A stretch of DNA of 64,000 nt from Parietaria judaica (taxonomy: Eukaryota; Streptophyta; Magnoliopsida; Rosales; Urticaceae): positions 27,212,001 through 27,276,000 of the forward strand of contig OX940864.1 in the NCBI GenBank assembly GCA_954871525.1. The letters are read 5' to 3'. The notes beneath the pieces are model-generated. The model did no database searches. It was not told the origin of the DNA and saw only the letters and a list, made by a program, of their open reading frames with translations. Position numbers and translations under genes: made by a program. Below are positions 10,676 through 22,710 of the stretch, piece by piece; within the stretch, counting starts at the first letter, position 1, and every line of letters begins with the position of its first letter.

Positions 10676-12235
10676 ATGGGGCATCAGAAAGAGAGAGCGC
10701 CGAGGGTTTTGATATTCCCCCTCTCGGCTCAAGGACATGTCACCTCCATGCTCAAGCTCGCTGAGCTTCTCGCTCTCGCGGGCATTCATGTCACCTTCCT
10801 CAACACGCCCTACGTCCACGACCGCCTTCTCTGCTACAACGATGTCCACGGCCGCCTCTCACGCTACCCCGGTTTCCTCTTCCGCACCATCTCGGACGGT
10901 CTCCCCAACGACCATGTGCGCTCCTCGGGTGCCGGCTTCATGGAGATGATAAGGTCCATGAAAGAGCTCTCCAAGCCGCTCTTGAAAGAAATGCTCCTCT
11001 CCGGCGAGCTCGGCTCGGAAATCAGCCCCTCCATAACTTGTATTATAGCTGACGGGATCTTCGCGACGCTTATGACGGATTTGGGAGGTGAACTCGGTAT
11101 TCCGGTCCTTCTCTCTCGTACCATCAGTGCTTGCTGTTTCTGGCCTTATTTTTTTGTTGCCGATCTCGTTCAAAGTGGCGAGCTTCCTATCAAAGGTACA
11201 TTTTTATTCAGTTGGTAATTAAAGTCACGTGTTACGCTTTTAACAAGAGACATACATATTTATATGTTGAACCAATTTGAGCGTGAAGGAGAAGAAGACA
11301 TGGACAGGATCATAACAGGAGTCCCTGGAATGGAGCGCTTTCTCAGATGCCGGGATCTACCAAGTTTTTGCCGAGTGAGCGACGTGACAGACCAATATCT
11401 ACAGCTAGTTGCAAAGGAGACCAACCAGAGCTGCCGAGCCAAAGGGATTATAGTGAACACCTTTGAAGACCTTGAAGGTCCGGTTCTCTCCAATATAAGG
11501 ACAAAATGCCCCAATCTCTACGCCGTTGGACCTCTCCACGCTCATCTGAACGCCAGGCTCGCCGAGCAAGGCGAGCCCTTGCAGCTTTCACTGCGTCAAA
11601 ACAGCCTGTTTGAGGTGGACAACAGCTGCATTGAGTGGCTTAACACGAAGCCCGACAAATCGGTGGTCTTCGTCAGTTTCGGAAGCGTCGTGGTCATGAC
11701 GAGGAAGGACATCATGGAGTTCTGGCACGGCTTGGTGAAAAGCAACAAACATTTCTTGTGGGTCGTACGGGAGGATTTGGTGACCACCAGGGACGGTGTC
11801 GATGGTGCGATCCCGACGGAACTTGCGGAAGCAACCCAGGAGCGAGGGCTCATGGTGGGGTGGGTCCCGCAAGAGGAGGTGCTGTCCCACGGAGCAGTGC
11901 GAGGGTTCTTGACTCACAGTGGCTGGAACTCGACTCTTGAGAGTATAGTGGCCGGTGTTCCTATGCTTTGTTGGCCTTATTTCGCGGATCAGCAGATCAA
12001 TAGCAGATACGTTGGCGAGGTTTGGAAGCTCGGAATCGACATGAAAGATGTGTGCGACAGAGAAGTTGTTGCGAAGATGATCTGTGATCTGATGGTGGAG
12101 AAGAAGGAGGAGTTCGCGAGATCGATTGCTAGGATGTCCGCGTTGGCTAAGAAAAGTGTTAGTGAAGATGGATCCTCGTATCACAGTTTGGATCGTCTCA
12201 TAGAGGACATCAAGTTGATGAGCATGATTCACTGA
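10676..12235 (+). CDS. UDP-glycosyltransferase, UGT709-like (7-deoxyloganetic acid GT-like)
   Basis: Two exons, 10676-11195 and 11289-12235, are joined across a 93-bp GT-AG intron in phase 1 and give 488 residues, normal for plant family 1 UGTs. The N-terminal half is the acceptor domain, with the catalytic His at residue 21 in SAQGHV. The PSPG donor box spans residues 365-408 (11861-11992), with HSGWNS and a final Gln that normally indicates UDP-glucose. Features typical of the UGT709/UGT85-related group are FLRCRDLPSFCR just after the intron, ILNTFEDLEGP-like wording, and ADQQINSR after the PSPG. No signal peptide is seen, so it should be cytosolic and glucosylate a small hydrophobic acceptor. 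UGT709 members act on iridoid aglycones in some plants; the acceptor here is unknown. The pseudo-exon at 425-1378 is a paralogue. Confidence 0.9.
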
Positions 12236-12560
12236 ATTTTGTATGCATCAATAATGTTTATGGAACTAGGGTTTCTCGTTATTTTATTTTTTGATAAATG
12301 TTTTAAACTCTCTAGGGCGGATTTGGACTAATAAATGTTGTTATTTATTGTGTTTTGAACTTTAAGATTGTCTTAATTTGTCATCTGCTCCTTGAAGGTT
12401 GAATATGATAGAAATGCACTTGTTTAAAATAAAAGATGCAGCTCCATAATCTTATGATGCGAGTCTGAGTTCAAAAAAACTGACACTCAGAGAACGCAAA
12501 ATAAGAAATGAAGCTCATGATAATATAAATAAAACTGAAAATTTAAGAATTTACGAACTA
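12236..12560. other. UGT 3' flank, AT-rich
   Basis: Probable 3' UTR and terminator region of the UGT, with AATAAT at about 12250. No further gene is seen. Confidence 0.4.
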
Positions 12561-12970
12561 AAGAAAGAAAGAGCAGAAAACTAATGAAACTAAAATTTTT
12601 TATACAAATGTTATCGTTAACAAAGAAGGCGAGGAAATTAGGGTGGGAAGTCCACCAATGATGAATCTGCAAGCGATGAGCCCCTAAACTAGTTAAGGTA
12701 CATGCCCTCTACTACCTTCTCTATAAATACGACTTATCCTAAACGGAACAGTCTCTAGGAAATGAAGAAATTTTGACCACCGATCTCGCAACCTCAAGGG
12801 AACTTCATGTGATTTATTCTGAAAAAGTTGAGCAACATAGTTAGGGTCACATTCTAACCACACCTTCTCACAATGAAACTTCTTAGCATTTTCTATAGAA
12901 AACATAGCTGCAATCAGCTTAGCTTCAAAGGCCAAAGCAATGTCGATACGAAAAGCAAACGATCCATGGG
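12560..12970 (-). pseudogene. LINE-type RNase H-like domain, 3' relic
   Basis: On the minus strand from about 12967 to 12693 the translation has the plant RNase H-like (RVT_3) pattern of non-LTR retrotransposon ends: ALAFEAKLIAAMFSIENA, then VWLECD, then a HIYREG-like RISRIYREG. After a short region with stops and a frame change (about 12660-12690) the tail continues (LQIHHWWTSHPNFLAFF). There is no reverse transcriptase part nearby, so this is a decayed fragment of a LINE or of a gene derived from one. It abuts an LTR scrap at 12973, so it was probably cut off by later events. Confidence 0.65.
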
Positions 12971-12972
12971 GA

Positions 12973-13085
12973 TGTGAGTTTAAGCCTGACTTGGCTCGAC
13001 ACTCCCTAACACAAATGCTCCTGAGCAGAAATGAAACCGAGCAGAAAGGCTCAACACACCGCAACAAGATTGTTCAAACACACCC
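12973..13085 (+). repeat. LTR fragment of the CopE/CopC family
   Basis: Begins TGTGAGTTTAAGCCTGACTT, as do the LTR at 44164 and the complement of the LTR at 19381-20023. It then runs through GAGCAGAAA words typical of that LTR family. Only about 110 bp is left, with no partner LTR or target duplication. Confidence 0.65.
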
Positions 13086-13326
13086 TAATAAAATAATATT
13101 TGGAGTTTTCATTGAATGAACATTCATCCCAAAAAATTCCAAAAAAGGATACAAATACACTTTATATGTTTTAGATTTTTGCTATTAATATTATTTTTTT
13201 TCTAAAAATCTACTATTCAATTTTGAAATTTGTTGATAATTAGAAATATTCAATATTGATCGTAATAATAAACAAATTTTATCATAATTTTTAGATTAAA
13301 TGAAACAAGATCGTGTTATAACATTC

Positions 13327-13696
13327 TATGATGACGTGGCTTTAATAAGTGAGTCCCATTTGTGGGTGCTTTTAAAGTCTAGCATTTTGGTTTTATGAAG
13401 ACGAAGAGAGTGAGAATAGGGTGTGAGAACTTCTTTTATGTAAATCATAGAGAGAAAAGAGAAAGCTTTGAGTGCTTGTAATCTTTTTGATCTCTGATTG
13501 ATTTGATTAGTAAATCCGCTCTCCAACCAGGAAGTAGGACATTTGATTTCGTCCGAACTTGGTTAAATTCTCTTGTCTCCATCTTTTATTTTTCGTCGAT
13601 TGCTTGTCTGGGATTTGAGCCACGAATGCTATATATACATATATGCTAGTATACTATCCGTATTCCGCAGGTATCCGACCCCGAAACATCACAACA
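13327..13696 (+). repeat. 5' LTR of CopB
   Basis: Starts TATGATGACGTGGCTTTA and ends CATCACAACA, followed by the PBS. Confidence 0.93.
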
Positions 13697-13808
13697 AATT
13701 GGTATCAGAGCCAAGTTTGGATAGAAATTTTGGGATTTTGAGTTGAGGTTTCCTGCGCATGCCAAGTGTTTGGTAATTGTTTCCTTGGAACTTTGTGGTT
13801 GTTTTGTG

Positions 13809-14378
13809 ATGGCGTCGACTTCAAAAGTTGATATTGAGAAGTTTGATGGCTCAAATGACTTCGGGTTGTGGAAAGTGAAGATGTTGGCACATCTTGGGAA
13901 TATGAGTTTTGGTAAGGCTCTTGTTGGTGTGGATAAACTTCCGGCCACGTGGGACGTGGCGAAGAAAGAAGAGGTGTTGGAAAGGGCTTTCAATACTTTG
14001 ATTCTTAGTGTCGGTGATAAGGTATTGCGGGAGGTTATACGGTGTACGACGGCGGCCGAGATATGGTTGAAACTAGAATCACTTTACACGTTGAAGACTT
14101 TGTCGAGCCGGTTGTTTCTCAAGGCGCGGTTTTTCACATTCAAGATGGCGGAAGGAAAGGATTTGATGAAGCATCTCGACGAGTTCATCAAGTTGATCGT
14201 TGATTCGGAAAATATTGACGTGAAGTACGATGATGAAGACCAAGCTTTGGTTTTGCTTTACTCTTTGCTGAAGTCGTACGAGCGCATGGTTGACATTCTC
14301 CAACTTGGAAGAGAAGAAGTTACTCTTGACGAAGTTGTTGGAGCATTAAAGTCAAAGGAACACACACGACGGATATAA
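13809..14378 (+). pseudogene. CopB gag, N-terminal part
   Basis: The start is taken at the ATG 13809 (MASTSKVDIEKFDG), the usual Tnt1-like gag start. An upstream in-frame ATG at 13743 lies in the leader. The UBN2-type gag domain fills the frame until a TAA at 14376-14378. The zinc knuckle follows outside the open frame at 14496-14537 (CYSCHKEGHVKKNS). Its last Cys is changed to Ser, so zinc binding would be impaired. Confidence 0.8.
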
Positions 14379-14389
14379 AAGGATAGTAC

Positions 14390-17300
14390 TAGCGGAGATA
14401 GCTTGGTTGTGGCTCGGGGTAGATCGGACAAGAAAGACTTTAAGGAAAAGAAAAAGACGCGGTCAAAGTCTCGAGGTTCGAAGAAGGTATTCAAGTGTTA
14501 CTCGTGTCATAAGGAAGGACACGTAAAGAAGAATTCCCGAATCGAGGAGGCCGGACGACCGAAATAAGAGATAGAGAGACGGCGGTTGTTCAAGAAGATG
14601 TTGACGAATACGAGAGTGCCGATGTTCTTGTAGTCTCCACTGTTCACTTAGACAAATGATGGATCATGGACTCCGGAGGCTCATTTCATATGACACCAAA
14701 TGAAAGTTGGTTTGAGAACTACAAGAAAGTCTCATTAGGCGAAGTGACTCTCGGGAACGGTTATCCATGTGAGGTGGTCGGAATCGGTACGGTACGGATT
14801 AAGGCGCACGATGGAATGGAGCGGATTTTGACGGAGGTACGATATGTCCCGAAGTTAAAAAAGAAACCTTAATTCAATTGGATATTTGGACCTATATGGT
14901 TATTCTTGGAAAGGTGAAAATAATGTCTTGACGATCACGGAGGGTTCTCTAGTTGTATTGAAGGGATTTAGAGAGCGTAATGTCTACATTCTTCAAGGTA
15001 GAACCGTGGTCGGTGATGCGGCGGCAGTTATGGAGCCGCGAGAGACATCTTAGGCGAGCCTTTGGCACAAGAGGTTGTGTCACGTAAGTGATAGAGGTTT
15101 GAAGGAGTTGAGCAAGCAAGGTTTATTTGGGGGTGACTTGGAGTTTTTTGAAAATTGCATCTACGACAAGACCACGAGAGTGAAGTTTACACGGTCCGTG
15201 GAAATGACGCGGGAGACATTGAGCTATATGCACTTGGATTTTTGAGGGCCGTCAAGGACGGGAACTTTAGGGGAGGGCGATATTTCATCACGTTCATCGA
15301 CGATTGTTCTCGGAAAGTTAGGGTTTACGTCTTAAAGCATAAAGATGAAGCTTTTAGAAAGTTCAAAGAATGGAAGAAGATGGTAGAAAAACAAACGGGT
15401 AGAAAAATCAAGAAGCTTCGAACAGATAATAGTTTGGAGTATTTAGGTGATGAGTTTAACCGGTTCATCAAGGAAGAAGGAAGAGTTAGGAACAATACCA
15501 TTCGAAAGACCCCACAAAAAAATGGACTTGTGGAGCGGATGAATCGGACATTTCTTGAGAGGGTGTTATGAATGTTATTTGAGGCCAGCTTACCGAAGAG
15601 GTTTTGGGGGGAAGCTGTGAATATGGCGACTTACTTGATAAACCGATGTCCATCAGTGGCGTTGAATTGCAAGATACCGGAAGAAGTGTGGAATGGTTCT
15701 CCATTGAAGCTCGACAACTTAAAGGTATTTGGTTGTGTGGCGTACATGCACTAAAGAGAGGGAAAACTTGATCCACGAGCAAATAAGTGTATGTTTGTCG
15801 GATACCCTAAGGGCGTGAAGGGTTGGAAGCTTTGGTATAAAGATGGCAAAGCATCAAAACGTGTCATTAGCCGGGATGTTGTCTTTAGAGAGACCGACTA
15901 CTACATGACAATGGCGACTCAAGAGGCTAAGGATAGCGTGGGGTTAGCTAAGAAAAGAGCCGAAATTGAGGTAGAGCTATTGGGGAGATGTAGTGACGAG
16001 AGGGATGATAAAGACGAGGCTAGTGGTAGTGGTCACCTGGAAGAAATTGAAGAGGAAGGCGGTGAAGTTTTGGATAAAAGCCTAGACTCGTATTAATTAG
16101 CAAGAGACCGGTGTAGAAGAGAAACCCGAGCTCCAAAAAAGTATGGTTACTCCAATTTAGTTGTTTATGCAATGGTTGCCGCGGCGGAGTTAGAAGAATC
16201 GGAACCGAGATTGTATCGGGAGCGGTGATGGGAAAAGATAAAGAGCTATGGGAGTGTGCAATGAACAAAGAAATGGCATCGCTTGACAAGAATAAGACAT
16301 GGGTACTTGTGAACAAGCCTAAGAACCAATGGGTTGTTAGTTGTAAATGAGTTTTCAAGAGGAAGGAAGGCATTTTTGGGTTTGAGAAGCTGAGGTGTAA
16401 AGCGAGATTGGTGGCTAAGGGCTTCACGCAAAGAGAAGGGGTCGACTTCAATGAAATCTACTCCCTCGTGGTGAAGCATACAACTATTCGGATTTTGCTT
16501 GCTATAGTCAATCAATATGACTTGGAGCTTGAGCAAATGGATTTAAAGAACGCGTTTCTTCATGGAAATATTAATGAGAGAATCTTAATGGCTCAACCGG
16601 AAGGATTTATTAAGGTTGGATATGAAGATAAAGTGTGCCTTCTTAGGAAATCTCTTTATGGCTTGGAACAATCCCCGAGACAATTGTCCTTCAGAATTGA
16701 TGAGTTCATGGTGTGAAACGGGTTCTCACGAAGCAACTTTGATAGTTGTGTGTATGTCAAGCGGGTTGATAGTTGTGAAATATTCTTGTTGTTATATGTT
16801 GATGACATGTTGATAGCGTCAAAGAACAAGAATGAAGTCGACAATGTGAAACGGATTTTGGGTAGTGAGTTTGAAATGAAGGACACAGTATCGGCCAAGA
16901 AAATATTAGGGATGGAGATCACGCGTGATAGGAGACGCGTTGTCTTATTTTTGTCGCAATGTGATTATCTTTGAAAAGTGGTAGCTAAGTTCGGCATGTC
17001 AGAGGCAAAGGCGGTTCAAACACCTTTGACAGCTCATTTCAAACTTTCCGCAAGAATATCGCCGAAGACCGAGGAGGATAACGTGAGTATGGAGCGGGTT
17101 CCCTATACGAGTGCCATTCGGAGTCTTATGTATGCCACGGTGTGCACACGACCGGGTTTAGCTTATGCGGCTATAGTGAGCCAGTTTATGGCCAACCCAG
17201 GAAAAGAACATTGGGACACAACAAAGTGGGTCCTTAGATTTATCAAGGAGACTTCGGATGTCGGTTTACTCTATAGGCGGGTGAATGAAGATCAAGAGAA

Positions 17301-17727
17301 ATTGAGAGGGTTTGTGGATGCGTACTGTGCGGGTGACTTGGACAAGAGATGGTCATTGACCGGGTATGTATTCACTTTACTTGGTTTTGTGGTGAGTTGG
17401 AAAGAACAATTGCAACCGGTGGTAGCGCTTTCTATGACGTAGGCCGAATACATCGCCGTGACGGAAGGCGTGAAGGAATCTATTTGGTTAAAGGGATTGA
17501 TCGGCGAGTTCGGGATTGCACAAAATGAGGGGGAGTTACTTTGTGACAATCAAAGCGCGATATACTTGACAAAGAACCAAATGTTCCATGAGCGGACGAA
17601 GCACATCGACATAGAGCTACACTTCATTCGACATGTGGTCGTAGAGGGGTCCGCTACGAAGGTGGTGACGGGGATCAAGTTTCGACATTGTTGCGACTTG
17701 ATCAACGTCGCAAGGTTGAGCAACTAG
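14390..17727 (+). pseudogene. CopB pol: protease, integrase, RT, RNase H (broken)
   Basis: The protease keeps its D-S-G triad (MDSGGSFHM at about 14666). The integrase core is at about 15230-15570 (FIDDCSRK, LRTDNSLEY, VERMNRT). RT lies at about 16260-17000, with the polymerase motif YVDD intact at 16795-16806. RNase H lies at about 17300-17700 (DNQSAIYLTKN, RTKHID). It is interrupted by stops, for example before 15572, at 16088-16096 and at 17440-17442, and by frame changes around 16700. Compared with CopA, the catalytic motifs survive better, while the frame is lost. Confidence 0.88.
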
Positions 17728-17802
17728 AGGAGAAGACGGAGAGCGGTTTGACGAAGGTTCTCGGTGTGGTTCTCGATTCTTCTTAAAGCCAAGGTGGAGA
17801 TT

Positions 17803-18172
17803 TGTGATGATGTGGCTTTAAATACATGGATCCCATTTGTGGGTACTTAAAATGTCTAGCATTTTGGTTTTATGAAGACGAAGAGAGTGAGAATAGGGTG
17901 TGAGAACTTCTTGGAGAAAACCATAGAGAAAAAAGAGAAAGCTTTGAGTGCTTGTAATCTTTGTAATCTCGGATTGATTTGATTAGTGAAACCGCTCTCC
18001 AAGCAGGAAGTAGGACATTTGATTTGGTCCGAACCTGGGTTAATTCTCTTGTCTCCATATTTTATTTGTCGTCGATTGATTGTCTAGGATTTAAGCCACG
18101 GATGCTATACATACATATATGCTAGTATACTATCCGTATTCCGCAGGTATCCGACTCTGAAACATCACAACA
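17803..18172 (+). repeat. 3' LTR of CopB
   Basis: Starts TGTGATGATGTGGCTTTA and ends CATCACAACA. It is followed by the CATTC target duplication at 18173-18177. Confidence 0.93.
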
Positions 18173-18177
18173 CATTC

Positions 18178-19375
18178 AAATTCATGTTAATATCCAAAAT
18201 TTAATCTATATATATAAGTGTATTTATAGTATTATAGATGTTCAGGGTGTACAGATGCTTGTGAATTCAAAGTTGACGCAGAGAGGGCTAACTGCATGTA
18301 AGCACATTAAAAATTCATATGGTATTGAAACAAATTATCCTTATTTAATTTTTTGGCTTTTTATTTACTTCATTTTAATTTTAATGTAGTGGAATAATAG
18401 ACCAAGATGGTCACTCTCTGTATAAGAGATGCCATTAAGGCTTAGCAATTTTTTATTTTTTTATTTTATTGCATTGTTTAGTCATCTTGACCATCTCTTC
18501 ATTTCTTGAGTCATGTTCTCAAATTCACGTTTCATTGTTACCTTTGATTATGAAATAAAGTATCCGAAAATCACCGCTTTAATATATATTCCGTTAACTT
18601 GATTGTTACTCTTGTGTTTGTGCTTTTATGTTAGGGAATTGAATTCGGATCCTTTCACTATACCTCTTATGTAAATATAAAATAAAAAAGTACATACTAG
18701 GTGAGCTGCAAATGACACGAAAAAACTAATAAACGATGGCAGGTTTAAAGCCGTACGTCAAGCTGTCGGGTCAAGAATAAAATCCCAAGCCTGACATAAT
18801 CCACGTGGAATATATATGCTTATCTTTTTATAAGACTATTTTCAGCTTTGTTAATTCTAATATTAAATATAAATACGTTATTGCTTGAAAGTTCAAATCC
18901 CACGTTATCATTTAACTAAGAAGTTCATTTTTTATTCGGGATCGAAATATTGTCTGATTTTTCAAAACGAAAATGATGAATAAAAGTAGGCACTGACACT
19001 ACCTCCTCCTTTAGGGAAAGAGGATACAAAACCGGCGAAGGTTAAGATTTCATGGCCACCTACTTCCTCGGTGACGGCTTGAGGGCTGTGACATTCTTGT
19101 ACTTCCTAGATGGTTGATGTTTTGAGGATGAGGGGACCTTTGTTCGGACGGTTGAGTTTTTCGATGACTTTTCACACAAGTGAGGTAGAATATTCGGGAT
19201 ATCATCGAAACTAATAATCTAGATTAAATAAGAGAATCAAAATAATTCAGAATATGGACGGAATCTAAGCTTTGGTATTTTCACCTTTGTTAAATGAAAT
19301 TGGACTCACTCTGCCCCCAATTAACCTAAGGGTGAGACTAACGCCGCGATTAACCTATATTACTATCATATTAAC
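18178..19375. other. Intergenic, AT-rich
   Basis: No gene, RNA or transposon structure was recognised in this stretch. There are only short unrelated ORFs. Confidence 0.5.
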
Positions 19376-19380
19376 TAATA

Positions 19381-20023
19381 TGTTGGTTCCCAATGGAAAA
19401 TAAATCTGCCAAAAACACGTCAAAAACAAACACCCACAAAAATAATAATCACACTCACAATCTGTGTTTTAGAATATAATGTAATAATTTAGAGATGATA
19501 AAGAACGTAGGAGAATAAGAATGGAATTGGGAGAAAAAACTTTTCTGATTAAATGTCGAAGGAAAAAATTACAAGAGTTACAAAAATAAACTTACTAATA
19601 GAAATTTAAAGGAGAGCAGAAAAACAGATAAGTCCAGCTAAAACTTCCTAAAATACATCCAATCAAATATTCTACAATTACTCACAGATCCTAAAAAATA
19701 AGGAAGCCAAATCAAATCCCCAAACTTTCTCCTCAAGTTTGGCATCTTCCGGGAATAACTTTTGTTGACTTCTCGCGCGTGACTACCTGAGATACTAGGG
19801 TTTATTTCGAACTGAGTTGTTAGGTTGTGATTGAGCAATCCTGCTCGTCTTTTTTTCTACTCATCTCAGTTTATGTTCGGCTTTTTTATCTTCATCTTCG
19901 TTTTTGTTTCTTTTCATTCTGTTCGTCTTCATTCTGCTAGTCAGTCTCAATTCTGTTAGGCTTCCTTCTTCTAGTGTGCAACTTTACTAGGCTTCGTTCA
20001 GCCGAGTCAGGCTTAAACTCACA
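19381..20023 (-). repeat. Left LTR of CopC
   Basis: On the plus strand it starts TGTTGGTTCCCAATGG and ends CTTAAACTCACA. Inside are T-rich CTGCTCGTC/CTGTTCGTC words. Confidence 0.88.
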
Positions 20024-20029
20024 TTCTCA

Positions 20030-22130
20030 TTGTAAGCTTGACTTGGGTCGAGGTTCTTCACCCCGAGCAGCTCTTTCATCTCCGCAAACTTCACTCTTGT
20101 TAGAGCCTTGGTGAGTATATTTGCATGTTGCTCTCTTGTGCTGAAAAACTCCACGATGATCTCTCGTTTCTCAACACACTCGTGAATAATGTGAAAGCGA
20201 GTGTCTATGTGCTTGCTGCGTCCATAAAACACTGGGTTCTTCATCAGTTCTATTGCGGACTTGTTATCCATGTAGAGAGTAATTGGCTTTTACTGGGCTC
20301 CAATCACTACATCCAGTAGGATGTTTAGCCACAATGCTTAACATGACGTTGCGGTCGTTGCTATGAACTCGGCTTCACAAGAAGATAAGGCGACAATCTT
20401 CTAATTTTAAAATTTCCAAGTGATCAGATTCCCGTTGAAGTAGAAAACCATCCCCCCGGTACTCTTCTTGTCATCAATATCACCGCCTAAGTCATTGTCA
20501 GTGAAGCCGACTAGCTCTTCTGCTCCCCTGCCTCTTCCGTACTGGATCCCCCAGCTCATCGTTCCCTTTACATAGCGCAAAATATGTTTAACAACCTGCT
20601 GGTGTGCACTCGTGGGCTTTTTCCATGTAACGACTCACTATCCCAACTGCGTGAGAAATGTCTGGTTGGGTGTGGGTAAGTTACCTTAGACACTCGATCA
20701 CACGTCTATACTCCGTGGGATCCACTTCAATTCCTTCGGCATCCTTCCCGAGTTCCAACTTGCTTACATTGGATACTTGGTCGGGTTACAGTCCGCCATC
20801 TCAAACTTCGTGAGGATCTTCTTCTCGTAGGCCGACTACTTCAGCGTGATGCATTATATCTTCTGATCCACCTCGATGCCGAGGTAGTACAAAAGTAATC
20901 CGAGGTCACTCATCTCGAATTCGGCCATCATTTTCTTCTTGAATTCTTCAACGTCTCCTGCGCTGGATCCAAAGGCTATCAGATTGTCCACATATACACC
21001 GATGATCATGACATCTTCTCCGCTGCTCCTGGTGTACACTACTTGCTCCTTAGAGCATTTCATGAACCCAGGACTCATCATGCTCTTGTCGAGGCGTATG
21101 TTCCAAGTCGTATGGCCTTAATGTAGCCCAAAAAGAGTTTGGGAGAACTTGTACACCTTGTGTTCTTTGCCTTTTACGCCATAACCTTCAGGTTGACTAT
21201 CGTACACTTCTTCCTTGAGGTCACCATTTAGAAATGCCGATTTGACATCGAGGTGGTGAATGTCCCAACCTCGATGAGCTGCGAGGGATAGGATCATTCA
21301 GATCGTTTCTAGTCTCATTATTGGGGCAACGACTTCTGTGAAGTCGACTCTTTGCTTCTGCACATATCCTTTGGCTACCAGCTTCGCCTTGTGCTTCTGG
21401 ATATTCCCCTTGGTGTCCTTGTTCAACTTGTTCACCCACTGCAAACTAATGGGCTTATGAACTTTGGGCATATTGGTAAGATTCAATGCCTTGTTCTTCT
21501 CTATGGACTCCATATCCTTCTCCATGTCTTGTTTTTCTTCATGCCGAGGTAGTACGAAAGTAATCCGATGTCACTCATCTCAAATTCGACCTTCATCTGC
21601 TTCTTGAATCCTTCTACGCCTCCTACGCTAGATCCAGTGACTATCAGATCATCCACATGTACTCCGACGATCAAGATTTCTTCTCCCTTGCTCCTGGTGT
21701 ACACTGCTTGCTCCTTAGATCACTTTGTGAACCCAAGACTCTTCATGCTCTTGTCGAGGCGCATGTTCCACGCCCTTGGAGCTTGACATCAAGGTGGTTA
21801 ATCTCCCATCCAGGATGAGTTGCTAGGGCTAGGATCATTCTGATCGTGTCTAATCTTACTATTGGAGCAAACACTTCCTCGAAGTCGACTTCTTTTTTTG
21901 GCACGTATCCTTTGGGTACTAGCCTCACCTTGTCCTTCAAGACATTCTCCTCGGTGTCCTTCTTTAGCTTATACAACCACTTCAGACCAATGTTTTTCTG
22001 ACCTTTGGGCAGGTTGGTGAGCTCCCATGTCTTGTTCATCTCTACGGACTCCACCTCCTTCTGCATTTCCTCCTGCCAATCCTACTCGGTTGTTGCCTCT
22101 CGATAGTTGGTTGGCTCCTCGGTGCGTAGC
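20030..22130 (-). pseudogene. CopC RT-RNase H remnant with a tandemly repeated RT
   Basis: Read on the minus strand. The first RT copy (about 22080-21540) goes from NKTWELTNLPKG through KARL-like KGYV and FAPIVRLDTIR, loses the middle of RT near 21785, and resumes at CSKEQ-like wording and the HVDD form of the polymerase motif. At about 21540 it joins a second RT start (MESIEKNKALNLTNMPK). That copy runs through a second polymerase motif, YVDN (near 20990), to RNase H (DNKSAIELMKN, GRSKHIDTRFH) ending near 20030. Stops and shifts are frequent. The duplicated order suggests unequal recombination between two related copies or template switching. Confidence 0.8.
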
Positions 22131-22133
22131 AGC

Positions 22134-22710
22134 GAAAATAATAATCACATTCACCAACACTCACACTCTGTTTTTTAGATTATAATGTAATAATATGGAG
22201 ATGATAAAGAACATAGGAGAATAAGAATGGAATTGGGCGAAAAAACTTCTCTGATTAAATGTCGAAGGGAAAACTTATCAGAGTTACAAAAATAAACTGA
22301 CTAACAAGAATTTAAAGGAGAGTAGAAAAACAACAAAGCCCTTGCTAAAACTTCCTAAAATAAATCCAATCAAATATTCTACAATTACTCACGATTCCTA
22401 ACAAATCAAATCCCCAAACTTTCTCCTCAAGTTTGGCTTTTTCCAGGAATAACGTATGTTGACTTCTCGCGTGTGATTACTAGAGCTACTAGGCTTTATT
22501 CCGAATAGAGTTGTTAGGCTATGATTAAGCAATCCTGCTCGTCTTATTTTCTACTCGTCTCAGTTTTTGTTCGGCTCTTTCTTTCGTCTCCATTCTGTTC
22601 GTCTTCATTCTGCTAGAGTCCATTATGCTAATCTTTATTCTGTTAGGCTCCGCTTTGCTAGTGTGTGATTCTGCTAGGCTTCGTTCAGTCAAGTCACGCT
22701 TAAACTTACA
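22134..22710 (-). repeat. Right LTR of CopC, truncated
   Basis: Aligns with the left LTR from AAAATAATAATCAC onward to the end CTTAAACTTACA. The outer ~120 bases are missing at the junction with pol. Confidence 0.85.

Larger units (their letters stand above)
13327..18172 (+). mobile_element. CopB: full-length, decayed Copia element of a second family
   Basis: The element is 4,846 bp with 370-bp LTRs (13327-13696 and 17803-18172) and a perfect target duplication CATTC (13322-13326 and 18173-18177). The PBS TTGGTATCAGAGCC follows the 5' LTR directly, and the purine tract AAGGTGGAGA precedes the 3' LTR. Coding order gag, protease, integrase, RT, RNase H is Copia; the gag start (KVDIEKFDGSNDFGLWK) is of the tobacco Tnt1-like type. 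LTRs look about 90% alike by eye. Stops and frameshifts break pol, so it cannot move on its own. Confidence 0.95.
19381..22710 (-). mobile_element. CopC: deleted and rearranged Copia element (minus strand)
   Basis: A perfect target duplication TAATA flanks the element (19376-19380 and 22711-22715). The left LTR (3' LTR in element orientation) is 19381-20023, 643 bp. The right LTR is only partial (about 22134-22710), because the first ~120 bases of the expected LTR are missing where pol sequence abuts it. Between them lie RNase H and RT pieces only; gag, protease and integrase are gone. The RT section occurs twice (see the next entry). LTR ends and pol words match CopE. Confidence 0.88.

Noticed and set aside
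11588..12232. 214-codon minus-strand ORF over UGT exon 2
   Set aside because: Antisense shadow of a well-supported coding exon.
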